Positions 53,535-63,823 of a stretch of DNA of 64,000 nucleotides are shown in pieces. The stretch is from Pedobacter sp. Bi126 (GTDB lineage: Bacteria > Bacteroidota > Bacteroidia > Sphingobacteriales > Sphingobacteriaceae). The position numbers were made by a program, and so were the translations under genes. The notes below the pieces were generated by a model, which saw nothing but the letters and a program-made list of their open reading frames with translations, did not search any database and was not told the DNA's origin. How positions within the stretch are numbered: the first letter of the stretch is position 1; each line of letters starts with the position of its first letter. The stretch covers positions 181,674 to 245,673 of the forward strand of contig NZ_CAKKMS010000008.1 of assembly GCF_918698245.1 (NCBI RefSeq), in the 5' to 3' direction.

Positions 53535-54968
53535 ATGAAAGATCGTATATATAAGTCAGTAGTATTAGTCAGTTTTCTGATATTGCTTCTGGTACAGCTC
53601 AGGTTAACCTATAATTCTTACGTTCTGAGAGACAGGGACTATAGTTTAAAAGAAAAAACGCTGATTAATGATGAATATGGGCGCAGTATATCCGAAGACA
53701 AAGTTTATAAGGGCGGCGGAAAGATTATCGATTCGATCCTCTCGAGAAATATGCCCGCGCTTAAACAAGCATACTTAAGCAACAAGAAAGAATTTGTTAA
53801 ACGCTCGCAAAGCATTAGTAATACACTATTAAAAGACCTGCGAAAAGAAAGTACTATGGACAGTGTTTTCCGCTCGATCGTTAAAAGGAATGGGTTAGAT
53901 TCCAATCTGCAGTATCTGCTCACTTTCCAGTCAATTGAGATTAACTTCGACACCAATATAGGCGACATCACCGTATTTGACACCAGTACCGATACGTTGT
54001 TCAAAGCAGGCCAAAAAACACCGTTTGGCGTTATCATTGATGGTACACTGACTAATCCGAGCGTTCAGAATAGGGTAACTAACCTCTCTGTTAGTGGCAA
54101 ACTGGTGTACGATTATAGAGTTACCTTTAATCTTTTTGTCGATCCTCCGGGCCGCACCTTAAAAGTTGCCTATCAAATGCTACCAACATTTTTATTGGTT
54201 GCGCTTTGCATTATTATTATTGTAGGCATTAATTATTACACCTATATCAGCTGGATGCGGCAGAAAAAAGAAACGGATGTTAAATCTGATTTCCTAAACA
54301 GTATTAAACATGAATTTAACACCCCCATTACAACTATATTAGTGGCAAGCAAAAGCCTGCACGAAGATGAGGTGCTCAATGACAGGACACGCGTAAATGC
54401 ACTCGTAAATATTGTAGAGAGACAGGCACGGCGACTTCACTCCCACATTAACCAGATGCTGGAAATTTCGGAAATCAACAGCAACATTAACCTGGAGGAA
54501 ACAGATCTTAATTATGCCATTCTTACTTTGGTTAATGATTATAAAATAAAAGTTCAAGAGCCAAATAGTCTTACTTTTGATCCTCATGGCTCGGAAATAA
54601 TGATCATGATTGATCCTTTTGTGTTTACCACCATGTTACAAAACATCCTCGACAACTCCTTTAAGCACAATCATAGCGATATAAAAATGACTGTGCTCTT
54701 CATTACCGAGCATATTGACGGATATACCATCCATATTAAAGATAATGGAAAAGGAATTGAAGACGCGATGAAGGAAAAAATATTTGATAAGTTTTTCCGT
54801 GCGGGCAAAGACAATACCGTTTCGGGCCTGGGACTGGGCTTATATTACGTTAAACAATGTATTGATATTCACAGCTGGGAAATCAATGTAAGAACAACAT
54901 TGGGAAAAGGGACCGAGTTTCTGATTCATATCCCTAAGGAGCAGACCCTAATTAGTACAAATCATTAA
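53535..54968 (+). CDS. Sensor histidine kinase, HisKA type
   Basis: Inner-membrane kinase of 477 residues. A first transmembrane helix lies near 7-24, a periplasmic sensor region runs to about 215 (no recognised domain), and a second helix spans about 216-238. The HisKA domain shows FLNSIKHEFNTPITTI with the phospho-acceptor His. The HATPase domain shows NILDNSFKHN, DNGKGIED and GLGLGLYYVK. It is 12 bases upstream of the OmpR-type regulator, so the two are a classical operon pair. The stimulus is unknown. Confidence 0.94.
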   Translation: MKDRIYKSVVLVSFLILLLVQLRLTYNSYVLRDRDYSLKEKTLINDEYGRSISEDKVYKGGGKIIDSILSRNMPALKQAYLSNKKEFVKRSQSISNTLLKDLRKESTMDSVFRSIVKRNGLDSNLQYLLTFQSIEINFDTNIGDITVFDTSTDTLFKAGQKTPFGVIIDGTLTNPSVQNRVTNLSVSGKLVYDYRVTFNLFVDPPGRTLKVAYQMLPTFLLVALCIIIIVGINYYTYISWMRQKKETDVKSDFLNSIKHEFNTPITTILVASKSLHEDEVLNDRTRVNALVNIVERQARRLHSHINQMLEISEINSNINLEETDLNYAILTLVNDYKIKVQEPNSLTFDPHGSEIMIMIDPFVFTTMLQNILDNSFKHNHSDIKMTVLFITEHIDGYTIHIKDNGKGIEDAMKEKIFDKFFRAGKDNTVSGLGLGLYYVKQCIDIHSWEINVRTTLGKGTEFLIHIPKEQTLISTNH

Positions 54969-54980
54969 TCAAAGAATTTT

Positions 54981-55685
54981 ATGAGTTATGATATCGTAAT
55001 AATTGAAGATGAAATAGACCTGGGCAATGTAATTTCAGAGTACCTGAAATTGAGGGGATTCAGTGTGCTATGGTTCAAAACTGCTTCAGAAGCATTGGCA
55101 TATTATAGCGCAAACCAGCTTGATAACAAATTGGTTATTGTGGATGTACAGCTACCAGATATGAATGGCTTTGACCTGGCCTCAGAGATGGTAATGATCA
55201 ACTCCAATCAACCTTTTTTCTTTCTAACGGCACATAACGAAAAACAGGACCGTCTTCGCGGCCTCAAGATCGGTGCAATAGATTATATTTCAAAGCCATT
55301 CGAAATTGAGGAGCTGGTGCTTAGAATAGGAAATATCATCAATAAGTTTTCAAGCGCTCCAACTGCACAATCTTTATCCAGTTCAGGATTTATCAACATA
55401 GGTGATATCAGGTACCAAAAAGATCAGCTGTTTCTGCGGATGCCCGACAGCAAAGAAGTTTCCTTAACCGTTAGAGAATCGGAAGTATTAGACCATTTGG
55501 CTGGCAATATAAATCAGGTAGTTAAAAAGAAAGATATTTTATTGGCGTTATGGGGAAACGACGATTACTTTAATGGAAAAAGCCTTGAAGTTTTTATTTC
55601 AAGGCTAAGGCGGCTCTTTAAGGCCTCTGGCCATGTTAGTATAGAAAACGTATATGGCCTGGGCTACATTCTAAAAGTTAAATGA
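54981..55685 (+). CDS. OmpR-family response regulator
   Basis: DNA-binding response regulator of 234 residues. The receiver domain carries D55 in VIVDVQLPDMNG, acidic residues near position 10 (IIEDEID) and Lys in ISKPFE. The C-terminal winged helix has LTVRESEVLDHLAGNINQVV and GKSLEVFISRLRRLF. It is the partner of the kinase that precedes it by 12 bases. No target site is visible; the convergent PorP and giant-protein genes are candidates by location only. Confidence 0.95.
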   Translation: MSYDIVIIEDEIDLGNVISEYLKLRGFSVLWFKTASEALAYYSANQLDNKLVIVDVQLPDMNGFDLASEMVMINSNQPFFFLTAHNEKQDRLRGLKIGAIDYISKPFEIEELVLRIGNIINKFSSAPTAQSLSSSGFINIGDIRYQKDQLFLRMPDSKEVSLTVRESEVLDHLAGNINQVVKKKDILLALWGNDDYFNGKSLEVFISRLRRLFKASGHVSIENVYGLGYILKVK

Positions 55686-55837
55686 TAGCACATTTATTAC
55701 TTCAAAATTGTGTAGCTGATCTTTAAAGATGCTCATTATTCCATGTAAAAATAGAGAGGTTTATGCTAACGCTTCAAGAAGATACCACCATTTCCTTCAT
55801 GCGTTCAAATACCCAAGATTTTCCTTCCGCCAAAATT

Positions 55838-56722
55838 TTACAGTACGCTCAACCGGAGATTCAGCTCAAAACTGCCGTTGGTATAGGCACTTAAGGCCGA
55901 GGTCTGTGTGGTGTACATCCCGCTGATCAGGTATTTTCTTTTAAAGTCTACACCAATACCAAATGTGGCATTTTCACTGCTATGGTATACACCCATCAAA
56001 AACACCTGTTTGTTTGCAATCCAGGCCTGTGCACTCAGATCAAAGATATTATCGAAGCCTTTCACCCCGCGGTAGGCTACTTTTGGTTCAAGCGCTATCC
56101 CCTCCATTCCTTCGCTCAGCGTAATCTTATAACTTATGGCTGTATAAAAAGTGGCCACATCAGCCAGCTTGATCACATCTTTTTTGAAAAAGCTTTTCAG
56201 GTTGGGCAGCGACCCCTCAATACTCAGTTTATCTGAAGTATAGGCAATACCGAAATCCCCATCAAGATAGGTTTTCCGGTCATTGTAAAGCCCCACCATC
56301 GGGTCGTTCGGATTGCCATAAATATCTGCGTTTTCAAGACGCTGGTTCATGAAACCTACCGACAGGCCAAAATGAAGCTGCTGGTTGTTTGCGTTTAAAG
56401 GCAGGTGGTAGGCATAACTGCCCACTATGCGGGTCTGCCGCTGTAACCCCGCACTTTCATTGCTCATGTTCAGTCCTATACCCACTTTACTGAAACCATA
56501 GTCGGCGGTGAGATTCTGCGTTACCGGAGCACCCGGAACGTTATCCCAAAGTTTACGGTAGGCCCCGTTTATGCGCAGGCCATTGTTTGCACCTGCAAAT
56601 GCGGGATTAATCACATAACGGTTGGTATAATACTGTGAGGAAAGCGGATTCAGCTGCGCATGAACACTGGCTGCAGGTATCCATACGGCCAGTAACATCA
56701 ATAATTTATATAAAGTCTTCAT
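55838..56722 (-). CDS. PorP/SprF-family type IX secretion-associated outer-membrane protein
   Basis: Outer-membrane protein of 294 residues with a signal peptide ending SVHAQ. The family signature is seen in LNPLSSQYYTNRYVINPAFAGANNGLRINGAYRKLW and the GVGLNM- and YHLPLN-type strands; it ends in a barrel strand LNLRLSVL. PorP/SprF proteins are encoded next to proteins with gliding-motility C-terminal domains and serve their secretion or surface attachment. Here the gene follows the giant protein gene by 21 bases, so they are almost certainly co-transcribed. Confidence 0.93.
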   Translation of the reverse strand: MKTLYKLLMLLAVWIPAASVHAQLNPLSSQYYTNRYVINPAFAGANNGLRINGAYRKLWDNVPGAPVTQNLTADYGFSKVGIGLNMSNESAGLQRQTRIVGSYAYHLPLNANNQQLHFGLSVGFMNQRLENADIYGNPNDPMVGLYNDRKTYLDGDFGIAYTSDKLSIEGSLPNLKSFFKKDVIKLADVATFYTAISYKITLSEGMEGIALEPKVAYRGVKGFDNIFDLSAQAWIANKQVFLMGVYHSSENATFGIGVDFKRKYLISGMYTTQTSALSAYTNGSFELNLRLSVL

Positions 56723-56743
56723 TTGATCTTCTCTTTAATTTAA

Positions 56744-59700
56744 CTAATTTTCCCTTACCAGTGTGATAAAACCCTTTACCCTCATCTTATCTGTACCGAA
56801 ATCAACAATATAATAATAGGTACCCTCCGAAAGTGCCGTTCCGTTGACTGTTCCATCCCAGCTGTTATCGTACGCCTTTTTACTATAAATGATCCTTCCG
56901 GCCTTATCAAATACCTTAACCTCATTGTTCGGATAGTAGTCGATATTCTCGATTACCCACTTATCGTTAAAGCCATCATTATTTGGGGTAAGAATGTTGT
57001 TCGCCTTGATTTTTGAAAGATTCTCGGCCACAGTCAGGGTAATGGCCTGGCTCTGGCTGCATCCGCTGCTGTTTGTCGCGGTAACGGTATAAGTAGTGGT
57101 TTCTTTTGGTCTAACGGTAAGACTGGCAGCATTTTGACCGCTTAAGATGCCGCTTGCGGTTGCCCATACATAACTTGCAGCTCCTGTTACGGTAAGAATA
57201 GCCGTCTCTCCCCTGCTGATATTGGTTCCCTTGTCGCTATTGATAGTGACAAGGGGAAGGGGATTGATCTTGAACACACCGTTGATATAATTAAAAGTAT
57301 AATTGGCAGATACGCCGCCTATTGGCGAAAGCACATAATCTCCAGCCGCAGAAGACCTGCTTCCGGTGCTGTTTACTGATGGTTTTGTGTCTAGACTGTT
57401 TGCATTGTCAGAAAATTTAAAACCGTTGTAGCTTAAAGTAAATACTGGCAGATCGGCTCCCTGGCACATCTGCTTTGCATCTGCAGTTACGCTTAGCACC
57501 GCCTTATTAATTGTCAGGTCAGCTGTTTTAAAATCTATAGTGTAATTAGCACCCGCGCTCAAGGTACTACTGACAATAGCATATACGCCTACATTTTCGC
57601 CAGCCACACGGCTAAGTGATCCGCTAAAGCTGTCGCCTGTTCCCAATGCCGGGGCAAAAGTATAGGTCAGCGCCGGATCGGCATCTCCGTAAGTTTTGCT
57701 CTTGGCAGCGGCAGTTACCGTAATGGTTTTCTTTCCGATGGTCAGATCGGCTCCCGTATAAGTCAAGATATAATTTGCATTTAAAGCCAGGCTGCCCTGG
57801 TTGATCGGATAGATACCTACATTTTCGCCTGGCACACGGCTAAGTGATCCGCTAAAGCTGTCGCCCGTTGCCAATGCCGGGGCAAAAGTATAGGTCAACG
57901 CCGGATCGGCATCCCCATAGCTTTTATTCTTAGCGGCCGCGGTTACCGTAATGGTTTTCTTAGCAATTACCAAATTTGCCGCTATATAGTTCAGGGTATA
58001 ATTTGCATTTAAAGTCAGGCTGCCCTGATTGATCGGATAGCTGCCCACATTTTCGCCTGCCGCACGGCTAAGTGATCCGCTAAAGCTATCGCCCGTTACT
58101 AATGCCGGGGCAAAAGTATAGGTCAAGGCCGGATCGGCATCACCATAGCTTTTATTCTTAGCAGCAGCAGTTACCATAATGGTTTTCTTAGCGATAGTTA
58201 AATCGGCACTACTAAATGCTATGCTATAGTTATTGCTTAGTGCAAGTGTACCTTGATTGATGGCATAAGTACCAATATTCTCACCAACCGCCCTGCTTAA
58301 GGATCCAGTAAAGCTATCACCTGTTTGCAGTGCAGGAGCGAAAGTATAGGTCAACGCCGGATCAGCATCACCATAGGCTTTGTTTTTCGCTGCTGCTGTC
58401 ACCGTTATTGTTTTTTTGCCAATGGTCAGGTCAGCACCAACGTAAGTTATGGTATACTTCCCGTCAAGGGCAAGGGTACCCTGACCAATTGCATAGGTAC
58501 CAACATTCTCACCAACCGCTCTGCTTAAGGATCCCGTAAAACTATCACCTATTTGCAATGCCGGGGTAAAAGTGTAGGTTAATGCCGGATCTGCATCACC
58601 ATAGGTTTTGCTTTTCGCTACCGCGGTTACTGTTATTACGGTTTTCGCTTCGATGGTCAGATTGGCCCCGATGTAGGTCAGCATATAGTTTCCGTTCAAT
58701 GCCAGTGTACCCTGGGTAATGGCATATGTACCAGTGGTTTCACCAGCTGCTCTGCTCAAGGATCCCGTAAAGCTATCGCCTGTTACCAAAGCCGGGGCAA
58801 AAGTATAGGTCAGTACCGGATCGGCAGCGCCCTGGATTTTACTCTTCGCTATTGCTGTTACCGTTATTGTTTTTTTGCCAATAGTGAGATTTGCGCCCAC
58901 ATAATTTAAGGTATAATTGCTGTTCAGTGTAAGTGTACCCTGGTTAATGGCATAGGTTCCGATATTTTCACCAGGCAATCTGCTCAATGCTCCCGTAAAA
59001 GTATCAGTACCTACCAGCGTCGGGCTGAAAGTATAAGTCAGTGCCGGATCTGCATCACCATAAGTTTTGCTTTTGGCAGATGCGGTTACCGTAATGATCT
59101 TTTTGCCTATCACAAAATCAGCTCCTACATAGTTCAAGTTATAATTTGCATTTAAAGCCAGGCTGCCCTGATCGATCGGATAGGTGCCCACGTTTTCTCC
59201 TGCCGAACGGCTAAGAAACCCGCTAAAGCTGTCGCCCGTAACTAATGCTGGGGCGAAAGTGTAAGTTAACGCCGGATCGGCATCACCATAACTTTTGCTT
59301 TTGGCTACCGCGGTTACCGTTATCGTTTTCTTGCCGATGGTAAAATCCGCACCAACATAGCTTAAAGCATAGTTGCTGCTCAATGCAAGGGTACCCTGAA
59401 TAATGGCATAATCACCTGCATTTTCACCTGGCAGTCTGCTTAAGCTTCCGCTAAAGGTATCGGCAAAGGCCAGGCCTGATCCGCCAACCGTAAAGGTAAG
59501 GAAGGGATCAACACTACCGTATTCTTTCGATTGTGCAGTAGCTGTAACCGTTACCGTCCTTGGATTGATTGTAAAATTTATTCCAGGAGTAAAGGTGATC
59601 GCATAATTAGTGCTTAGTGCTAAGGTACCCTGGGTGATGGCATAGCTGCCAACATTTTCTCCTGGTGCGCGTGATAAACTGCCGCTAAAGGTATCGGCGA

Positions 59701-62700
59701 AAGCCAAGCCAGATCCGCCAAGCGTATAGGTTAGGAAGGGATCAACATTACCGTATCCTTTTGATTGTCCAGTAGCCGTAACCGTAATTGCTCTTTTATT
59801 GATTGTAAAATTTGTACCTGCGGTAAAAGTTATTGCATAATTGCTTCCAGCCGAAAGCGTACCCTGGGTAATGGCATAAGTACCAATATTCTCCCCCGCT
59901 GCACGGGTAAGTGATCCGCTAAAGCTATCACCGGTAGCTAAAGCTGGTGTAGCGGTAAAGTTTAGCGCAGGGTCTACGTTTCCGTAAATTTTCGAATTTA
60001 CAGTTGGGTTTATTGTAATTGTTCTAACCGAAATGTTTGCTGTTGTTGATGCGGTTGCATTGCCTAATGTATAATTGCCCGATGCACCACCAGAAATGGT
60101 AATGCCCGTAACCGTTATCGGTTTATTTATTCCTACAGCAGCCGATGCAAATGAAGCTCCTGTGTAACTTTCGGTAAATACATCGCCTGCTACACGGTCA
60201 TCGCTAAGGGTTACCGTTGCAGTTGCAGTCCCGTCGTACAGTTTATTATTCCCGGTTGCTGATACAGTTAATGGTTTTGGTGTAACGGTTAAAGCTGAGG
60301 CATTAGCTGCAGCCTGTACAAAATTATAGTTTGCTGCCGTTAGTCCTCCACCATTAATATTATATGAACCAACAGCACTACTTATTGTAGCAGAGCTTGA
60401 CCAACTAATAGTGCCGGTTGTTGCGGTTGTTATAATTTCCGAATTTACAAAGCCGGTTACTGTTCCTGTTAAAACCGGAACACTTGCCCCATAAACTTTT
60501 GATATCGCATTTGAAGTATAAGTTAATGTTGCCTTTAAAACTGTACTCGAGGGTATGTTTATCGTAGCACTATTTGCACCTGCACTTGTTAATATCACAT
60601 TTCCTAAATTTGTACCAGCGGATGCAGTTGCTTTTAGTCTTACATATACAGTCCCGGACACCGTACCAGAACTACCGATGATGGCAGAAGGACCGAAAGT
60701 TGTACCATCGGCACTCACCTCAAAATTGGTGGTTGATGATGGGGTAGCCGTAATTCCTGCCAATAATCCGGTACCGGATACAGTTACACTAGTTGTAGCG
60801 GATGCCGTTCCATAAGTAGTGCTTAAGCCCACAGGAAAGTTGGCAGGGGCAGAAATTGTTAGCGCCGATATCGCTATGGTGTATGATACTGATTTATTGC
60901 TCGAAAACGCATCAGTACTTTTTACCGTAAAAGTATAGCTTCCTGGTGCAGTGGCCGTTCCCGACAATACTCCAGCAGCACTCAGCGTGATACCTGTAGG
61001 GGGCGCGCCGGCAGTAATCGAATAAGTATAAGGCGCTGTTCCGCCCACAGATAAGAAGGTTTGGCTATATGCGGCGCCCAAAGTAGGATTAGGCAAAGTA
61101 GCAGGGCTTATTGTAATATCGGCCTGAGCAACATTAATGCTATAAGCCTGAGATTTACTGCCCAAAGATGCATCTGTACTTTTTACGGTAAAGGAATAGC
61201 TTCCAGCTGCTGTGGCACTTCCCGACAGTACTCCAGCAGCGCTCAGCGTGATACCTGTAGGCAGCGCACCGGCAGTAATCGAATAAGTATAAGGTAATAC
61301 TCCCCCGGTAGATGACAGAGATTGGCTATAGGCCGATCCAACCACCGCATCAGGAAGTGTAGCAGGGCTGATGGTGATCACAGCCGGTGCAACAGTAACT
61401 GAATAGGCCCTTACCCCATTAAAAGGAGAAATATCGCTTGAGAATATAGAAAAATTAAAGGTACCAGAGGCTGTTGGTGTTCCCGAGATAAGACCTGTGC
61501 TGCTGAGCGACAGGCCTGCAGGTAGTGCACCTGCACCAACAAGATAGGTGTATGGCGCTATCCCACCGGTAGAAGACAGTTGCTGGCTATAGGCGACCGT
61601 AAGAACCGGATCGGGTAAAGTAACCGGATTGAGTACGACCGTTGGCGCAGCAATCTGTATGTTATATGCGCGTGTGCCAGTTACCGAATTGCCATCAGCA
61701 GCCTGGACTGTAAAGTTAAAAATTCCGGCCTGTGAAGGCGTTCCTGAAAGAACACCCGCTGGGCTCAGGGACATGCCTGCTGGCAGACTGCCTGCACTTA
61801 ACATAAAGGTATAACCCCCTGTACCGCCTGAAGCAGTAACGTTCTGGCTGTAAGCCGCTCCGTATACCGGATTTGGCAATGTTACTGGAAAAAGTGAAAT
61901 TGGAAGTGTGGCCTGAATACTATTTCCAGTTTGATCTGCTGTAGTTAATGCCGGATCCGCACCCCTGTTCCAATCGTCTGCAGCAGCCAGGTTATAAATA
62001 TTGCCATCCTGTGCCGAAAGACCATTCTTGTTTAAAACAGGAACAAGTGCGGCTTTATCGGCTGCATTTAATGCAACAGAAAACAACTGTGCGGAAGTGA
62101 CTTCAACGCCGGCCGAAGTTAAGGTATAGGTAGCGCCACCCTGGCCTTTAACGGTCAGCTTAGTGACATCAATATCGTTGAGCGCACCACTTCTAATAAG
62201 AAAGCCGGTTCCGCTCACTACCATCACCCCTGTTGTTCCGTTGTAAGTTGCAGAAGTAATGGCCGGTACGGCTACCCCACTCACCGTAACCGCATTGGTT
62301 GCATCTGCATTTAAACTTACGTTGGCCATCCAGCCGTTTGCGGCTGTTAGGTTATAAACAGTACCTCCTGTAGAGGTTGTACCATTCTTATTTATAATCA
62401 TGCCCAAGGCCGATCTGTCGGTGGCGTTCAAAGTCACGCTAAAGGCTGTTGCGCTGGTAATTTCCACATCGGGACTTGTGAGCGTATAAGTACTACCGCC
62501 CTCAGCGGTAAGTGTTAAGGTAGAAATATCGACATCATTGGCAGCACCTGCTTTAGCCTGTAAGCCTGTACCTGTTACGGTCAATGTCCCTGTTGATGCA
62601 TTGTAAGCTGCTGAAGTAATGGTTGGCAAAGCCAGAGTGGTAAATGGACTGTTCGCACCGTAACTGGTGCCTTCTGAATTAATTGCGTAAGCCCTATAAT

Positions 62701-63511
62701 TGATCAGGGTACCTGCCGGAAGGGAAGAAATCGTAGCACTAAAACTACCCGTACCACTTCCGTTTTGCACCTTGTTGTTCGAAGTTGTTGGAACACCACT
62801 GGTTGACCATACAATACCTCTTTCGGTTACAGTGGCACCTCCATCGGCAGTTACATTCCCACCTAATACAGCCGAATTAGTCTGAATAGTGGTAGCCGCT
62901 GTAGTACTAACAGTTGGGGCCACTTCTGTTCCGGTAGCTATTCCAACCCTTATATCATCGATCCAATAACCATTATTTGCTTTAAAATATATATCAACAC
63001 TATTTACGGCCAATGTTCTGGTGAAAGTATTGGTTGTAGTGGTAATTGCGTTCGATCCTCCAACTATAGGAGAATTATCCTGATCCGTTTCGGCTGCTCC
63101 TGCAACTTTATTATAGGTAACAATATACCATGGCGGGATAACGATACCAAACTGGCCGTTGTAACTGTTATAGCCTTCGTGCCTAACATACATCGAATAA
63201 AAATTAAAAGGCTGTCCATCTGCGCGCTCCAATCTGAAGGTGTCTCCTCCGGCACCAGTTTTCCACAAAGAAGCAGAATTGCCGCTTCCGCCTGTTGCAC
63301 TAATGCTAAAACCTCCGTTTCCTCCCGAGGTAAGTTTATAATTAACGCCAGCAATAGTAATAACAGCTTGTGTGGCCCAGGGAGAACCCGAAGGCGTTGT
63401 TATTGTTGCCCCTGCATTAAAATTATAGGTGGTCTGTGCAAGGCAAAACAGGGACAGGCCAAAAACTAAAAAGATCAGTAAAGAGCCCTTCAATAGATTG
63501 AATAATCTCAT
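56744..63511 (-). CDS. Giant modular surface protein with type B gliding-motility C-terminal domain
   Basis: Secreted protein of 2255 residues. A signal peptide ends near 26 (FCLAQ), then an unassigned beta domain to about 190 and a fibronectin-III-like domain (about 195-290). Two copies of an ITSA.YN.(T/S)TG module follow (about 297-525), then four He_PIG/putative-Ig repeats (about 540-880, motifs G..YSQ and LP.G..LS..G.LSG). An unnamed module and MBG/YDG domains run to about 1160. Eleven near-identical MBG-like repeats (about 1165-2000) and one divergent repeat follow, then a PKD-like region. The end is a T9SS type B sorting domain (NNILTPNNDGFNDKW, GTYYYIVDF, KGFITLVREN). It would be exported by the type IX system and attached with the PorP/SprF partner, probably as an adhesin. 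No enzymatic domain is recognised. Confidence 0.94.
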   Translation of the reverse strand: MRLFNLLKGSLLIFLVFGLSLFCLAQTTYNFNAGATITTPSGSPWATQAVITIAGVNYKLTSGGNGGFSISATGGSGNSASLWKTGAGGDTFRLERADGQPFNFYSMYVRHEGYNSYNGQFGIVIPPWYIVTYNKVAGAAETDQDNSPIVGGSNAITTTTNTFTRTLAVNSVDIYFKANNGYWIDDIRVGIATGTEVAPTVSTTAATTIQTNSAVLGGNVTADGGATVTERGIVWSTSGVPTTSNNKVQNGSGTGSFSATISSLPAGTLINYRAYAINSEGTSYGANSPFTTLALPTITSAAYNASTGTLTVTGTGLQAKAGAANDVDISTLTLTAEGGSTYTLTSPDVEITSATAFSVTLNATDRSALGMIINKNGTTSTGGTVYNLTAANGWMANVSLNADATNAVTVSGVAVPAITSATYNGTTGVMVVSGTGFLIRSGALNDIDVTKLTVKGQGGATYTLTSAGVEVTSAQLFSVALNAADKAALVPVLNKNGLSAQDGNIYNLAAADDWNRGADPALTTADQTGNSIQATLPISLFPVTLPNPVYGAAYSQNVTASGGTGGYTFMLSAGSLPAGMSLSPAGVLSGTPSQAGIFNFTVQAADGNSVTGTRAYNIQIAAPTVVLNPVTLPDPVLTVAYSQQLSSTGGIAPYTYLVGAGALPAGLSLSSTGLISGTPTASGTFNFSIFSSDISPFNGVRAYSVTVAPAVITISPATLPDAVVGSAYSQSLSSTGGVLPYTYSITAGALPTGITLSAAGVLSGSATAAGSYSFTVKSTDASLGSKSQAYSINVAQADITISPATLPNPTLGAAYSQTFLSVGGTAPYTYSITAGAPPTGITLSAAGVLSGTATAPGSYTFTVKSTDAFSSNKSVSYTIAISALTISAPANFPVGLSTTYGTASATTSVTVSGTGLLAGITATPSSTTNFEVSADGTTFGPSAIIGSSGTVSGTVYVRLKATASAGTNLGNVILTSAGANSATINIPSSTVLKATLTYTSNAISKVYGASVPVLTGTVTGFVNSEIITTATTGTISWSSSATISSAVGSYNINGGGLTAANYNFVQAAANASALTVTPKPLTVSATGNNKLYDGTATATVTLSDDRVAGDVFTESYTGASFASAAVGINKPITVTGITISGGASGNYTLGNATASTTANISVRTITINPTVNSKIYGNVDPALNFTATPALATGDSFSGSLTRAAGENIGTYAITQGTLSAGSNYAITFTAGTNFTINKRAITVTATGQSKGYGNVDPFLTYTLGGSGLAFADTFSGSLSRAPGENVGSYAITQGTLALSTNYAITFTPGINFTINPRTVTVTATAQSKEYGSVDPFLTFTVGGSGLAFADTFSGSLSRLPGENAGDYAIIQGTLALSSNYALSYVGADFTIGKKTITVTAVAKSKSYGDADPALTYTFAPALVTGDSFSGFLSRSAGENVGTYPIDQGSLALNANYNLNYVGADFVIGKKIITVTASAKSKTYGDADPALTYTFSPTLVGTDTFTGALSRLPGENIGTYAINQGTLTLNSNYTLNYVGANLTIGKKTITVTAIAKSKIQGAADPVLTYTFAPALVTGDSFTGSLSRAAGETTGTYAITQGTLALNGNYMLTYIGANLTIEAKTVITVTAVAKSKTYGDADPALTYTFTPALQIGDSFTGSLSRAVGENVGTYAIGQGTLALDGKYTITYVGADLTIGKKTITVTAAAKNKAYGDADPALTYTFAPALQTGDSFTGSLSRAVGENIGTYAINQGTLALSNNYSIAFSSADLTIAKKTIMVTAAAKNKSYGDADPALTYTFAPALVTGDSFSGSLSRAAGENVGSYPINQGSLTLNANYTLNYIAANLVIAKKTITVTAAAKNKSYGDADPALTYTFAPALATGDSFSGSLSRVPGENVGIYPINQGSLALNANYILTYTGADLTIGKKTITVTAAAKSKTYGDADPALTYTFAPALGTGDSFSGSLSRVAGENVGVYAIVSSTLSAGANYTIDFKTADLTINKAVLSVTADAKQMCQGADLPVFTLSYNGFKFSDNANSLDTKPSVNSTGSRSSAAGDYVLSPIGGVSANYTFNYINGVFKINPLPLVTINSDKGTNISRGETAILTVTGAASYVWATASGILSGQNAASLTVRPKETTTYTVTATNSSGCSQSQAITLTVAENLSKIKANNILTPNNDGFNDKWVIENIDYYPNNEVKVFDKAGRIIYSKKAYDNSWDGTVNGTALSEGTYYYIVDFGTDKMRVKGFITLVREN
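57510..60020 (-). repeat. Tandem array of eleven 228-bp coding repeats
   Basis: Within the giant gene the segment encoding KTITVTA..K.K.YGDADPALTY recurs at almost exactly 228-base intervals (near 57725, 57953, 58181, 58409, 58640, 58868, 59096, 59324, 59552, 59780 and 60015). Neighbouring units near the 3' end of the gene are the most alike at DNA level, and the first three units carry longer variants (78 residues), suggesting recent expansion from the 3' side. Confidence 0.9.
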
Positions 63512-63823
63512 GAGCGTAATATTTGGTTAAAATGTAGATGATCGGTTGGCTGTAGGTAGTCAGTTTTATTAAGGAAGTAGAGCGTATCGGCAAATAAATG
63601 ACACAAATAAACAAAATATCAAACAGGAAAGAGATTGCGGCGTTGTAATATTTATAATACAATACAACAATCTTAAAATAGCACCAAAAAAACGTTAGTC
63701 GACGGAACAAAAATGTCATTAACTTAAGCCCTTTTAACCACAGATGCGCACAGATAAACACAGATTTCAATCGTCACATTGTCCCTCACCTGGTCTTAGC
63801 GTCTCCAATGCTATTAAGTTAAG
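63512..63823. other. Intergenic region with the boundary of an IS element
   Basis: 312 bases. It contains CCACAGATGCGCACAGATAAA (about 63739), a motif common in Bacteroidota spacers, and AATGCTATTAAGTTAAG at about 63809, which probably lies within the non-coding end of the IS element that follows. No gene is supported. Confidence 0.5.

Noticed and set aside
57510..60020. Regularly spaced repeats that could suggest a CRISPR array
   Set aside because: The period is 228 bases, a multiple of three, and the whole stretch is one open reading frame encoding MBG-like protein repeats.
63423..63770. A 115-codon minus-strand open frame upstream of the giant gene
   Set aside because: It overlaps the start of the giant gene in another frame, is Phe/Tyr/Ile-rich, and resembles no protein.
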